From JBIQJD01 sp044507695 (GTDB lineage Bacteria > Bacteroidota > Ignavibacteria > Ignavibacteriales > Ignavibacteriaceae), in assembly GCA_044507695.1 (NCBI GenBank), contig JBIQJD010000011.1, positions 1-64,000 of the forward strand: 64,000 bases of DNA, read 5' to 3'. The notes under the pieces are model-generated. The model was not told the DNA's origin and searched no databases. It saw nothing but the letters and a program-made list of their open reading frames with translations. A program made the translations under genes and the position numbers. Of the stretch, positions 8,440-17,973 are shown one piece after another; within the stretch, counting starts at the first letter, position 1, and each line of letters starts with the position of its first letter.

Positions 8440-8982
8440 TTACAAAGGCATTTTTATTTTTTGTAAAGAATTAATAAGCAAAGCAAATGGTTTAATTGAT
8501 GAATCATCCGGTTTAATTGCAGCATATTTTTCTTTTCTGCCGCGGATAAACGGAGTAACAATTTCATATTTGCCTGATTCAAAATTCCTGAAGAATTCTT
8601 CATTTAAAATTAATACACGAATTAAATTTTCTTTATCAATGCAATGTAGAATTAATGTGCGCTTTTCCGGAAAATTATTTTTTGCGTTTTCAATTTTATC
8701 CGGACGTATCCACAGTGAATCTTTTGAAGTAACATTATCCGAAAGCGGTCCGGTTATTTCGAGATAAATATTTGTACCTTCAATCCATAAATCCGCCGAA
8801 CCTTTTTCAAATCCGTTTGAGCCGGCATCCCCTGTTATAAATTCATCAGAGCCAGAACCAAGTCCGGAGAATTGTATTTTAACTCCCGCCAGTTCTTCAA
8901 TCAGTGATTTGATTTTTTGTTCTCTTTCCCCCGACTGCTTCCAAAAATTTTTGTAAGCTTCTTTCCAGAAAACGGTGTTCAT
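8440..8982 (-). CDS. putative small restriction nuclease partner of the adjacent methyltransferase
   Basis: The 180-residue protein has no family I can name with certainty. Residues 61-78 read GSADLWIEGTNIYLEITG: an Asp (64), a beta strand, then Glu-Ile-Thr (75-77). This resembles the core of PD-(D/E)XK nucleases, with Thr in the usual Lys position. A Gly/Ser-rich loop precedes it (40-57). Its start codon overlaps the methyltransferase stop by 4 bases (ATGA), so the two are translationally coupled. Position and core pattern suggest the endonuclease half of a restriction-modification system. An accessory protein or an inactive nuclease is equally possible on sequence alone. Confidence 0.5.
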   Translation of the reverse strand: MNTVFWKEAYKNFWKQSGEREQKIKSLIEELAGVKIQFSGLGSGSDEFITGDAGSNGFEKGSADLWIEGTNIYLEITGPLSDNVTSKDSLWIRPDKIENAKNNFPEKRTLILHCIDKENLIRVLILNEEFFRNFESGKYEIVTPFIRGRKEKYAAIKPDDSSIKPFALLINSLQKIKMPL

Positions 8983-10952
8983 GTTACTCCTTTCGTGTAA
9001 ATTATTTTTTCTTCTTCCGGGCTTAATCCGTAAAAGAACCTTATAAGCGATTCAATTTCATTTTGTATTTGTTGTACCGGATGCCCGCCGTTTTTTCTGC
9101 TTTTCCTTTCCTGCTTAACAGCAATTAATTTTTGTACAAGATTGTTTATCAGTTTATAATTTTTTTTCACCTGTTCATCATTAAAATCTACAAGCGGAAC
9201 AGGAATTCTTTTTGTAACATAATTATCAAAGTGCATTGTTCTTACTGCTCTGCCAAAAATAAAATTGTAAACATACCATGCAATAAGTTTTGAATTAAGC
9301 AATGCACAGATAAATTCAGAACTATACCTGCTTTTATTTTGAAGCTGGTTTATCGTATCAAGTATTAAATAATTTTTTCTTTCAAAGGAATCAGCCAGCG
9401 CGGCAATAATTTTTATTTGCGGTTCAGGTTTTTGCACATGCGCTACAATATTCTGCACTAGAATAGAACCTTCTTTTACAATTGAATGAGAATCATTTAA
9501 TTCATCAAGCGGAAAATAACCTTTGAACGATTCATCAATTACAAAATTTTTTATTTGCTTTCCGCCAATTACCTTAAAATCAGATTTTTCATTCAGAATA
9601 CTTTTCTGCAAAGGTGCGCCGCGGTGATTGATTGTAACATCATTAAGAAACAAGCCCGCATTTCTTAACTTAAGCCCAACATTCAAGCCGGCATCAGAAA
9701 TTCCGTTTAACAGCAGACCAAATTCGTTATAAAAATTCTTTTCAATTTTGCCTGCCGAAAGAATATTTTTTTCTTTTCTGATGCCTGATAAGTAGAAGTT
9801 AAAGCTTTTATCTTTTATATAAAAGTAAATTACCTGTTCAAGCTTTACTTCTTTCCAGACTTTACCGCAATCAATTAATTCAGTAATTCCTTCAAGAAAT
9901 CTTTCGCGCAGTTTTTTCCAGTTGGAAGAAAACACAAACGGCTTGGGAATGATGAATCCGTTTACTCCCCCGGGTTTGAGTTTCTCATCTGCAACAAGCA
10001 TGAATAATGCAGCAGTATCAGTTGTTCCGATGCTGTATTTTTTTTTGAGAGCTTTTCTTTCACGTTCATTAAGAAGTGCATTGTAAGGAGGATTGCCGAT
10101 TATTACATCAAACCTGCCGGAGAAGTGATCAAACAAAGATGTCTCATCAAACAAAAAATTGATGCAATCAAAATTCCGGGAAATATCGGGCAGATATTGC
10201 TCAGGTTTTCCATTAATTATTTTTCTAAGTAAAGAATATTTTGTAACCTCAACTGCTGCGGAATCAAGATCAGTACCATATATATTGTTTAAAATGATTT
10301 CCTGAGCTTCAAGAAAATCTGTCTTTTTATTTAAAAAGATTTTTTTTTGAAGATGATCAAAAGCACGGAGAAGAAAAATCCCGGATCCGCAGGCAGGATC
10401 ATAAATTTTAATTCCGGTTAAATCTTTTTTTGCTGATAATGATTTTTCAATTATATAATCAACAATGTAAACAGGTGTGTAAAAAACTCCGCGTGTTTTT
10501 CTTTTATGATTTTTTGATTGATTTGAAGAAACAGGTGTGAACTTCAGATATTCATAAATAACTCCAAATTGCTCGGGTGCAAATGATTTTTCTTCCAGTT
10601 CTGAAAACAATTCATTAAAAATTTTAATCAGAAGTTCTGCATCTGTTTTAAAAGAAACATCCCGCAATTGGCTAAGCAGATTAACGTGAAATATTCCATT
10701 CAACTCATGAAGTTTAACTAACAATTGATTTTGTAATTCATCATCCGGAATTATTTTTAATTGGGGAAAAATCTTACCGGCATCATGAAGTAAAATAAAT
10801 CCAAAGCAAAGATCTTCTGCAATCAATTCTGCTTTTTGTTTCTCAATTGAATTAAGAAGGAAAACATTCGCTGCAAGATCAGATTTCCATCCGGCGAGTT
10901 TTTTAAAAAACTCCGGCTTCAAATCAAAATCAGCATCGGGAAAGTTGTTCAT
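8979..10952 (-). CDS. N6-adenine DNA methyltransferase, Eco57I/TaqI-like
   Basis: The 657-residue protein methylates adenine in DNA. It has an N-terminal helical region, then TRGVFYTPVYIVDYII (motif X), DPACGSGIFLLRAF at residues 185 onward (motif I, SAM binding), NPPY at 287-290 (catalytic motif IV), and a C-terminal target-recognition region of the TaqI-C type with the SRYSSEFICALLNS and RTMHFDNYVTKRIPVP blocks. No nuclease or helicase domain is visible in it, so a separate nuclease would be needed for restriction; the coupled downstream gene is the candidate. There is no clear ribosome site before the ATG. Confidence 0.9.
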   Translation of the reverse strand: MNNFPDADFDLKPEFFKKLAGWKSDLAANVFLLNSIEKQKAELIAEDLCFGFILLHDAGKIFPQLKIIPDDELQNQLLVKLHELNGIFHVNLLSQLRDVSFKTDAELLIKIFNELFSELEEKSFAPEQFGVIYEYLKFTPVSSNQSKNHKRKTRGVFYTPVYIVDYIIEKSLSAKKDLTGIKIYDPACGSGIFLLRAFDHLQKKIFLNKKTDFLEAQEIILNNIYGTDLDSAAVEVTKYSLLRKIINGKPEQYLPDISRNFDCINFLFDETSLFDHFSGRFDVIIGNPPYNALLNERERKALKKKYSIGTTDTAALFMLVADEKLKPGGVNGFIIPKPFVFSSNWKKLRERFLEGITELIDCGKVWKEVKLEQVIYFYIKDKSFNFYLSGIRKEKNILSAGKIEKNFYNEFGLLLNGISDAGLNVGLKLRNAGLFLNDVTINHRGAPLQKSILNEKSDFKVIGGKQIKNFVIDESFKGYFPLDELNDSHSIVKEGSILVQNIVAHVQKPEPQIKIIAALADSFERKNYLILDTINQLQNKSRYSSEFICALLNSKLIAWYVYNFIFGRAVRTMHFDNYVTKRIPVPLVDFNDEQVKKNYKLINNLVQKLIAVKQERKSRKNGGHPVQQIQNEIESLIRFFYGLSPEEEKIIYTKGVT

Positions 10953-11121
10953 ATCAGAAAGAAGTTAATCAAATTGATGTTCAATAAAATATGTAAAACA
11001 TCTTTTATTATCCTAAAAGTTTCCAATTATTCTTTAATAAACATAAAAGAAAAGATGATTCAGATAACAATTGCACACAAAAAATAATTATATAATTGAT
11101 TGCAACAGAATGGAGCGGAAA

Positions 11122-11943
11122 ATGCGTTCGATATGGTCAGGCTCATTAAGTTTTGGATTAGTTAACATTCCCGTAAAGTTGTACAGCGGCTCTCAAAGCC
11201 ATTCACTTGATCTTGATATGCTGCGGAAAAGTGATCTTTGCCCGGTTAAATACAAACGAGTTTGTGAAGATGATGAAGAAGAAATTCCTTACGAGGAAAT
11301 TGTAAAAGGATTTGAATATTCCGATGGTGAATACATCGTTTTAACAGATGAAGATTTTGAAAATGCAAATGTTGAGCAGACAAAGGCGATTGATATTCTC
11401 GATTTTATAAAAGAAGATGAAATTGATTCACGGTTTTTTGATAAACCATATTATCTTGAACCGGACAGAGGCGGAGATAAATCTTACGCATTATTAAGAG
11501 AAGCCCTAAAACGTTCAGGCAAGGTTGGTGTTGCTTCGTTTGTTTTGCGCAACCGCGGGCATATTGGAATTGTAAAGCCGGAAGGCGATGCAATTGTGTT
11601 AAATCAAATCCGTTATGCTGATGAAATCCGCAGTGCTGATGAACTTAAACTGCCCGATGTAAAAAAAGTACGTGAGAAAGAAATTGAGCTTGCGTTAACA
11701 CTGATTAATCAGTTGTCAGGTAAATTCAATCCTGAAAAATATAAAGACACATACGTTGACGATTTGAAAAAAATAATTGAAGATAAAGCCAAAGGGAAAA
11801 AGCCGAGAGCAAAAGGTAAAGCACCAAAACCTGCAAAAGTAATTGATATGATGACACTTCTGAAAAAAAGTTTAAAAGAGCAGGATACCGGGAAGAAAAA
11901 AACAAAAACGAAACGTAAGTCAAAAAGAAAATCTGCTGCTTAG
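11122..11943 (+). CDS. ku: Ku homologue for non-homologous end joining
   Basis: Bacterial Ku forms a ring on broken DNA ends and recruits LigD. The protein begins MRSIWSGSLSFGLVNIPVKLYSG, the standard Ku start; I chose the ATG at 11122 because GGAG lies 6 bases before it, giving 273 residues. The Ku core covers about 1-215. The last about 45 residues are a Lys/Ala/Pro-rich tail of the kind that binds DNA and helps end recruitment. ligD begins 14 bases downstream, so the two form an operon. The 10953-11121 gap between this gene and the divergent methyltransferase should hold both promoters. Confidence 0.95.
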   Translation: MRSIWSGSLSFGLVNIPVKLYSGSQSHSLDLDMLRKSDLCPVKYKRVCEDDEEEIPYEEIVKGFEYSDGEYIVLTDEDFENANVEQTKAIDILDFIKEDEIDSRFFDKPYYLEPDRGGDKSYALLREALKRSGKVGVASFVLRNRGHIGIVKPEGDAIVLNQIRYADEIRSADELKLPDVKKVREKEIELALTLINQLSGKFNPEKYKDTYVDDLKKIIEDKAKGKKPRAKGKAPKPAKVIDMMTLLKKSLKEQDTGKKKTKTKRKSKRKSAA

Positions 11944-11957
11944 TACGGAAAAGTTTT

Positions 11958-14531
11958 ATGGCATTAGAGAAGTACAGACAAAAAAGAAATTTCAAGAAAA
12001 CAAATGAACCAACTGCAAAAAAGAAATCAAGTAAAAATGATTTACGCTTTGTTGTTCAAAAACATAATGCAACCCGGCTTCATTACGATTTCAGGCTTGA
12101 GCTTGACGGTGTTTTGAAAAGCTGGGCAGTTCCAAAAGGTCCTTCTCTTAATCCTGCTGATAAAAGACTTGCTATGATGGTTGAGGATCATCCGTATGAT
12201 TACAGATCATTTGAGGGTATAATTCCGGAAGGGAATTACGGCGCAGGAGAAGTAATTGTTTGGGATGAAGGAACGTATCATTCACTTCAATCCGATAATA
12301 AAAAAGAGAGTGTAAAATATCTGCATGAAGGATTGAATAAAGGAGATTTGAAATTTGTACTTCACGGAAAAAAATTAAATGGCGCATATGCTTTAGTAAA
12401 AATGAAAGGAAGAGGTGAAAATTCCTGGCTTCTTATAAAAAAGAAAGATGAGTTTGCAGCTGATGAAGATATTACAAAAGATGAAGGGTCAGTTCTTTCA
12501 GGTAAAACATTAAATGATATTAAATCATCTTCTCCAAATATAAAAAAGTGGATATCAAACCGAAGCAGCAATGGAAATGAAAAATCCGGCACGAATACAA
12601 AATTCAAATTAGAGAAAGAGTTTATTTCAAAATGGAAATTATCTGAAAAGAAAATGCCTGCCTCAGTAAAGCCGATGCTTGCTACGCTTGTAAAAGAATC
12701 ATTTGATGATAAGGAGTGGCTGTTTGAAATTAAATGGGATGGCTACCGTGCAATTGCTGAAATTAAGGATGCAAAAGTAAAGCTGCACTCGAGAAATAAT
12801 CTTTCATTTAATACAAAGTTTGCTGCAATTGCTGCTGAACTAAAGAGCATTTCCGGTAATACAATTCTTGACGGTGAAATTGTAGTTGTTGATGAAAACG
12901 GGAAAGCAAGTTTTCAACTGCTGCAGAATTATCAGAGAACCGGAAACGGGAATATTATTTTTTATGTATTTGATATTCTTTATCTGGATAAATATGATTT
13001 AACAGAACTTCCTTTAATTGAAAGGAAAAATATTTTAAAAGAGTTTCTGCCTGATTTAGAAAAGATAAAATTCAGTGATCATATTTCAGAAAAAGGAAAA
13101 GAATTTTTTAAGCTTGCACAGGAGAATTCAATTGAAGGAATAATCGCAAAAAAAACATCAAGTGTTTACCAGGTAAATAAAAGAAGCCGTGATTGGCTGA
13201 AGATTAAAACTTCATTAAGGCAGGAAGCGATAATCTGCGGATTTACCAAACCGCGCGGCAGCAGAAACGCTTTCGGTGCGCTTGTACTTGGAATTTATGA
13301 TAATGATGAATTGATATATATCGGGCATACAGGCAGCGGCTTTGATGAAAAATCTCTCAAGTTCGTAAAAAAGAAACTTGATCCGCTGATTACCAAAAAT
13401 TCTCCCTTCAAAAAAATACCAAAAACAAATATGCCTGTAACATGGGTTAAACCAGAACTTGTGTGTGAAGTTAATTTTTCTGAATGGACAGATGATAACA
13501 GCATGAGGCATCCAATATTTATGGGAATAAGAGAAGATAAAAATGCCAGGGAGGTAACAAAAGAAATGGCAGCAGAAACATCTCCCGCAAAAGACAACAA
13601 AACCAAAAACACAAAGAAAAAAAGCACATCTAAAAAATCAGGCGGAAAAAATTCTAAGCTTAAACTTACAAATCTTGATAAAATTTATTTCCCCGATGAA
13701 GGTTACACGAAAGGAGATATAATTGAATATTACGATAAAATATCGAAGTATATTCTTCCCTATTTAAAAAACAGGCCAGAATCTCTAAACAGGCATCCAA
13801 ACGGAATTAATGGAGAAAGTTTTTACCAGAAGGATATGAGAGATACAGTTCCGGATTGGGCTGATACAAAATTGATTTATTCTGAATCGAACGATAAAGA
13901 CATTAATTATTTTATTTGTAATGATAAACAATCACTGCTTTATCTTGTAAATCTTGGCTGCATAGAAATTAACCCATGGTTTTCACGTGTACAATCACTT
14001 GAAAATCCGGATTATGCAGTAATAGATCTTGATCCCGAAGAAATCAGTTTTGAAAAAGTTATTGAAACCGCATTATGCGTAAAAGAAGTACTTGACGAAG
14101 CCGGTGCAAAAAGTTATTGTAAAACATCGGGCGCAACAGGCCTGCACATTTATATTCCGCTTAAAGCAAAATATGATTATGATGTTGCAAAAGATTTTGC
14201 TCATCTTATAGGAAAAATAGTTCACAGCCGTATACCGGTGATTACGAGTTTAGAAAGAAGTCCTTCCAAGCGTAAGAAGAAAGTTTACCTGGATTATCTT
14301 CAAAACAGAAAAGGCCAAACGCTGGCAGCACCATATAGTGTGCGTCCCAAACCAGGTGCAACAGTAGCCACTCCGCTTGAGTGGAGTGAAGTTAAATCCG
14401 GATTGAACCCAAAAGATTTTACAATAAAAACTATTCATAAAAGAATAGAGAAGAAGGGAGATATTTTCAAACCTGTGCTTTGGGCAGGGATCAGTATTCA
14501 AAAGATTCTAAAAAAATTAGAGAAAATGTAG
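11958..14531 (+). CDS. ligD: multifunctional NHEJ DNA ligase LigD (PE-LIG-POL)
   Basis: LigD processes and seals double-strand breaks with Ku. Three domains are visible in the Pseudomonas order. The 3'-phosphoesterase lies at about 28-190, with metal residues His36, His42, Asp44 and His78. The ATP-dependent ligase lies at about 235-535, with nucleotidyl lysine Lys259 in FEIKWDGYR. The primase-like polymerase lies at about 575-857, starting LTNLDKIYFPDEGYTKGDII and carrying AVIDLDPEE. A Lys/Ser-rich linker separates ligase and polymerase. At 857 residues it is full length, and no catalytic residue appears lost. Antisense frames at 12.3-14.5 kb are shadows of this gene. Confidence 0.97.
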   Translation: MALEKYRQKRNFKKTNEPTAKKKSSKNDLRFVVQKHNATRLHYDFRLELDGVLKSWAVPKGPSLNPADKRLAMMVEDHPYDYRSFEGIIPEGNYGAGEVIVWDEGTYHSLQSDNKKESVKYLHEGLNKGDLKFVLHGKKLNGAYALVKMKGRGENSWLLIKKKDEFAADEDITKDEGSVLSGKTLNDIKSSSPNIKKWISNRSSNGNEKSGTNTKFKLEKEFISKWKLSEKKMPASVKPMLATLVKESFDDKEWLFEIKWDGYRAIAEIKDAKVKLHSRNNLSFNTKFAAIAAELKSISGNTILDGEIVVVDENGKASFQLLQNYQRTGNGNIIFYVFDILYLDKYDLTELPLIERKNILKEFLPDLEKIKFSDHISEKGKEFFKLAQENSIEGIIAKKTSSVYQVNKRSRDWLKIKTSLRQEAIICGFTKPRGSRNAFGALVLGIYDNDELIYIGHTGSGFDEKSLKFVKKKLDPLITKNSPFKKIPKTNMPVTWVKPELVCEVNFSEWTDDNSMRHPIFMGIREDKNAREVTKEMAAETSPAKDNKTKNTKKKSTSKKSGGKNSKLKLTNLDKIYFPDEGYTKGDIIEYYDKISKYILPYLKNRPESLNRHPNGINGESFYQKDMRDTVPDWADTKLIYSESNDKDINYFICNDKQSLLYLVNLGCIEINPWFSRVQSLENPDYAVIDLDPEEISFEKVIETALCVKEVLDEAGAKSYCKTSGATGLHIYIPLKAKYDYDVAKDFAHLIGKIVHSRIPVITSLERSPSKRKKKVYLDYLQNRKGQTLAAPYSVRPKPGATVATPLEWSEVKSGLNPKDFTIKTIHKRIEKKGDIFKPVLWAGISIQKILKKLEKM

Positions 14532-14787
14532 AATAATTTTTTTATAAATTTTTTTGAATTGATAAAATGATTGATAAAATAAAATTGAACTTGTTATTTA
14601 ATTCTTACAAACAACAGTTTTGCTTATATCACTTTTTACCCTATAAATACGCTTCAAGGATAAATGTTGGCAAGAAAGAAAAAATAATTTTTTATGAAAG
14701 AAAAGTGTAAAATTCATATAACAAGTACTTAATAATTTACATCAAGCAACCCCCCGTATTTAATAATTTTGTTGACTTTTATTTAGT

Positions 14788-14817
14788 TTTTTATGACGTT
14801 ATTCATTGTCATAAAAA
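14788..14817. promoter_or_regulatory. perfect inverted repeat upstream of the first TonB receptor
   Basis: TTTTTATGAC (14788-14797) and GTCATAAAAA (14808-14817) are exact reverse complements with a 10-base spacer, about 100 bases before the receptor start codon. TTGACT (14772-14777) just upstream resembles a -35 box, though I see no convincing -10 at the normal spacing. It could be an operator or an RNA hairpin; no T-run fits a terminator for ligD. The rest of the 14532-14917 gap is AT-rich with nothing I can assign. Confidence 0.45.
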
Positions 14818-14917
14818 TTTACTTTCCCTTTAGATAGCGCAAGATATTATTAAAATATTACGGGCTTTAAAAAATTCACTATATTTTAAATAACTCATTC
14901 AATATAGGAGAGAACAG

Positions 14918-17900
14918 ATGAAAAGAATGGTTACAGCAATCCTTCTCTTATTGTTTGTACCCAGTATAATGCTGGCAGCTACAACCGGTAAGATAAAGGG
15001 TAAAGTTACTGATCTCCAAAGTGGTGACCCGCTCATCGGAGCCAACATTCTGGTTGTTGGAACCTCCCTCGGAGCGGCAACGGACGTAAACGGAGATTTT
15101 ACAATTTCCAACCTTGAAGCAGGTACCTATGAATTACGTGCTTCTTATGTTGGTTATCAGTCAATTACGATTTCGAATGTCCGTGTTAATGCAGACCTTA
15201 CCACGGAATTGAATTTTCAACTGCCTGCAGAAGGTATTACTACTGAAGAAGTTGAGGTAATAGCCCTCAGACCTTTGGTAAATAAAAGTAATACCAATGC
15301 ACAAAGAATTACTACAAGTGAAGATATTGAAGCATTGCCCGTAAGAGGAATCGATAATATCCTTTCACTTACACCCGGTGTAACTCTGCAAGATAAAACA
15401 GTGTTTATCCGCGGTGGACGCCAGGATGAAGTTGGATATTATCTTGAAGGCACAAACATAACTGATCCGCTTGTTGGTGGACGCGCTATCACACTTGTTC
15501 AGGATGCAGTTGAAGAAATTCAAGTGCAGGCCGGCGGTTACAATGCTGAATTTGGCGGTGCTAACGCAGGTATTATCAGGCAGCAAATTAAATCCGGTAC
15601 TACAGAATACAAAGCAAGCATTGAATATATTACTGATAATATCGGTTTCCAGGGAAAAGATGATAGATTCAGCGGAGAAAAAAGACTCGGAACTCATTGG
15701 TATGGATATAACGAATTTACTGCTACATTAAGCGGTCCAATCCTTGATAAAAGATTCCGCTTCTTCGGATTATTTAATTACAATTATATCAATGATAAAA
15801 ATCCCCAGCCATATCCGGGAATAAACCTTGGAAGAATCGGGGATCCTAACACCGGTGATACAATTGATTTCCAATATCCAGCCGGTCCTATCTTCAAAAA
15901 CTCTGATGAAAATTATACCGGAACCGGTACTTTTACAATGGATTTCAATCCCATCATACTTAGATTGGTTGGAACCTATACAAGTGGAAAAACTTACAAT
16001 CCATTCAGTGCCCACAGAAATCCGGGAAATCTTGCCAACATTCTCAACTTAGACAGAATTGAAAATGTTGATACTTATGATGGAGCTTTCAACTTTAAAG
16101 CTACACATATCCTCAGCCCAACAACTTATTATGAATTAAATGCTGGCTATGCAGTTAGCGGATTAGACAGATACGATCCTTATTTAAAAGATGATTTTCT
16201 GCATTACGGAGACAGCGTTGCAAACGCAAATGCCGGAGTTGTTTGGGGCAGACGTCCAAATACTCCTGATTCAAGGTTTGCAAGACCAACAAGATTTACA
16301 ATCTTTGATTTTGCATTCAACGCTCCTGGTGAAGTTGTTGCCGGATATCAGAAATACAAAAGAGAAACACTTAATTTAAGTGCTGCATTGTCAACTCAGT
16401 TGGGCAAAGCTCATTCAGTTAAAGTTGGCGGAGAAGTTCAGATGTTCACCATTAGAAACTACAGCTTTGGCAACGAAGGTGTTTTTGCTCTTGCCGGATT
16501 GATAGATCAGAACAGCCGTTTACCACAGAATGAACAGCTTACTACAGAACAAATCATATATGCAAGAGGTGTCAATAACTACGGATATGATGCTCTTGGA
16601 AATGAATACACCGGTAGTGATGAACTATTGAAAGCTAAAAAACCAATGTTCATGGCTTTCTATGCACAAGATAAAATTGAATACAATGATCTTATTATAA
16701 ACGTTGGGTTCCGTTATGATTATATAGATATAGATAACAAAGAATTTGTTGATCCTACCCGCCCGGATCTTGCTTTGGATAAAGATGATCCGGCAGTAGT
16801 AAAAGTTGATGGTTATAAAGATGTACCAACTTTCAGTGCAATCAGCCCGCGTCTTGGTTTCTCTTTCCCTGTTACAGATCAAACCGTTTTCCATGCACAA
16901 TATGGAAAATTTGTTCAGCAGACAAGATTGAGAGACGTTTACCAGGGTTATTACGCAACATCATATAACATTGGCGGCGGTTTTGAAATTACCGCTCCTG
17001 TTGGTTTTAACATCAGACCAACCAGAACTACACAATATGAAATAGGATTCACTCAGCAGATCGGCGATTTCGCTTCGTTTGATATAACTGCATTTTATAA
17101 AGATATTCAGGATCAGGTTGTATTCGATAAACAACAGGTTGCTGATGATTCACGTTTTGCTGATTACAATATTTTAACTAATGGTGATTTTGCAACTACC
17201 AAAGGTGTGGAAATTGCATTTAATATGAGAAGAACCGAAAGACTTCAGGTTAACGGTTCAGTTTCTTTCCAGGATGCACAGGGAACAGGTTCATTCCCCA
17301 ACTCAGCACGTGGTATTGTTGGCGCACCTGCTGAAAACAGAATCTTTAAACCTCAATATATATCACCTCTTGAATACAATAATGCATTCAAAGGAAACAT
17401 TAATTTCGATTATCGCTGGGGCCAAAATGACGGGCCTTCTGCCCTTCATAACTTTGGAATTTCTGCTTTGTTAAAATTCAACAGCGGACATCCTTACACC
17501 ACTGGAATCGGCGGTTCTGACCTTGAAGGAGATGCAAGAGACAGACAGCCTGTTGAAGCTCTTAATGCTTCCACAACTCCTTGGACATACCAGGTTGATT
17601 TAAGAATTGATAAAACCTTCAACCTGTTTGATGTATTAAATGCAAATATCTATTTGTATGTAATTAACTTGTTTGATACCAAAAACATAGAAAACGTATT
17701 CTTAAGAACCGGTTCTACCACCGATGATGGTTACCTGAGCGATCCTTCTTTAGGCGGACAGCTTGTTGAAACAAATGGCCCTGATTACGCCAGATTGTAT
17801 CAAGCTATCAACATAAATTATTATGAAAGATATCAGAGAGCTGTTACAGGTGCACCGTATACTACAACACCGTTCTTCTATGGTACACCAAGACAAATCA

Positions 17901-17926
17901 GGCTTGGTGTTAGATTCGAATACTAA
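14918..17926 (+). CDS. TonB-dependent outer-membrane receptor with carboxypeptidase-regulatory-like domain
   Basis: This 1002-residue protein should sit in the outer membrane and import or bind a large ligand using TonB. It has a signal peptide (about 1-22, ending IMLAA), a CarboxypepD_reg-like beta domain (about 25-110, KGKVTDLQSGDPLIGANILV), a plug (about 125-230, with FIRGGRQDEVGYYLEGTNI and GGYNAEFGGANAGII), then a long beta-barrel ending in the aromatic C-terminus GVRFEY. A strong ribosome site, AGGAGAG, precedes the ATG. A giant T9SS-type protein and a PorV-like gene follow on the same strand. The substrate cannot be told; this architecture overlaps SusC-like and protein-binding receptors. 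Confidence 0.92.
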   Translation: MKRMVTAILLLLFVPSIMLAATTGKIKGKVTDLQSGDPLIGANILVVGTSLGAATDVNGDFTISNLEAGTYELRASYVGYQSITISNVRVNADLTTELNFQLPAEGITTEEVEVIALRPLVNKSNTNAQRITTSEDIEALPVRGIDNILSLTPGVTLQDKTVFIRGGRQDEVGYYLEGTNITDPLVGGRAITLVQDAVEEIQVQAGGYNAEFGGANAGIIRQQIKSGTTEYKASIEYITDNIGFQGKDDRFSGEKRLGTHWYGYNEFTATLSGPILDKRFRFFGLFNYNYINDKNPQPYPGINLGRIGDPNTGDTIDFQYPAGPIFKNSDENYTGTGTFTMDFNPIILRLVGTYTSGKTYNPFSAHRNPGNLANILNLDRIENVDTYDGAFNFKATHILSPTTYYELNAGYAVSGLDRYDPYLKDDFLHYGDSVANANAGVVWGRRPNTPDSRFARPTRFTIFDFAFNAPGEVVAGYQKYKRETLNLSAALSTQLGKAHSVKVGGEVQMFTIRNYSFGNEGVFALAGLIDQNSRLPQNEQLTTEQIIYARGVNNYGYDALGNEYTGSDELLKAKKPMFMAFYAQDKIEYNDLIINVGFRYDYIDIDNKEFVDPTRPDLALDKDDPAVVKVDGYKDVPTFSAISPRLGFSFPVTDQTVFHAQYGKFVQQTRLRDVYQGYYATSYNIGGGFEITAPVGFNIRPTRTTQYEIGFTQQIGDFASFDITAFYKDIQDQVVFDKQQVADDSRFADYNILTNGDFATTKGVEIAFNMRRTERLQVNGSVSFQDAQGTGSFPNSARGIVGAPAENRIFKPQYISPLEYNNAFKGNINFDYRWGQNDGPSALHNFGISALLKFNSGHPYTTGIGGSDLEGDARDRQPVEALNASTTPWTYQVDLRIDKTFNLFDVLNANIYLYVINLFDTKNIENVFLRTGSTTDDGYLSDPSLGGQLVETNGPDYARLYQAININYYERYQRAVTGAPYTTTPFFYGTPRQIRLGVRFEY

Positions 17927-17973
17927 TATTGAAATATTAACGGGTATTAATTAGCAAAGGAGTTTTAAAAAAT

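Noticed and set aside
13215..13627. Overlapping minus-strand frames inside ligD with hydrophobic residues
   Set aside because: Antisense to the ligase domain and linker; the hydrophobic look comes from Lys-rich codons read in reverse.
14761..14917. Possible sigma-70 promoter at TTGACT (14772)
   Set aside because: No -10 hexamer at 16-18 bases spacing; Bacteroidota-type promoters differ, so I do not list a promoter, only the inverted repeat.
15365..15731. Frames on both strands inside the first TonB receptor
   Set aside because: Shadow frames of a clear receptor plug and barrel; no independent start signals.
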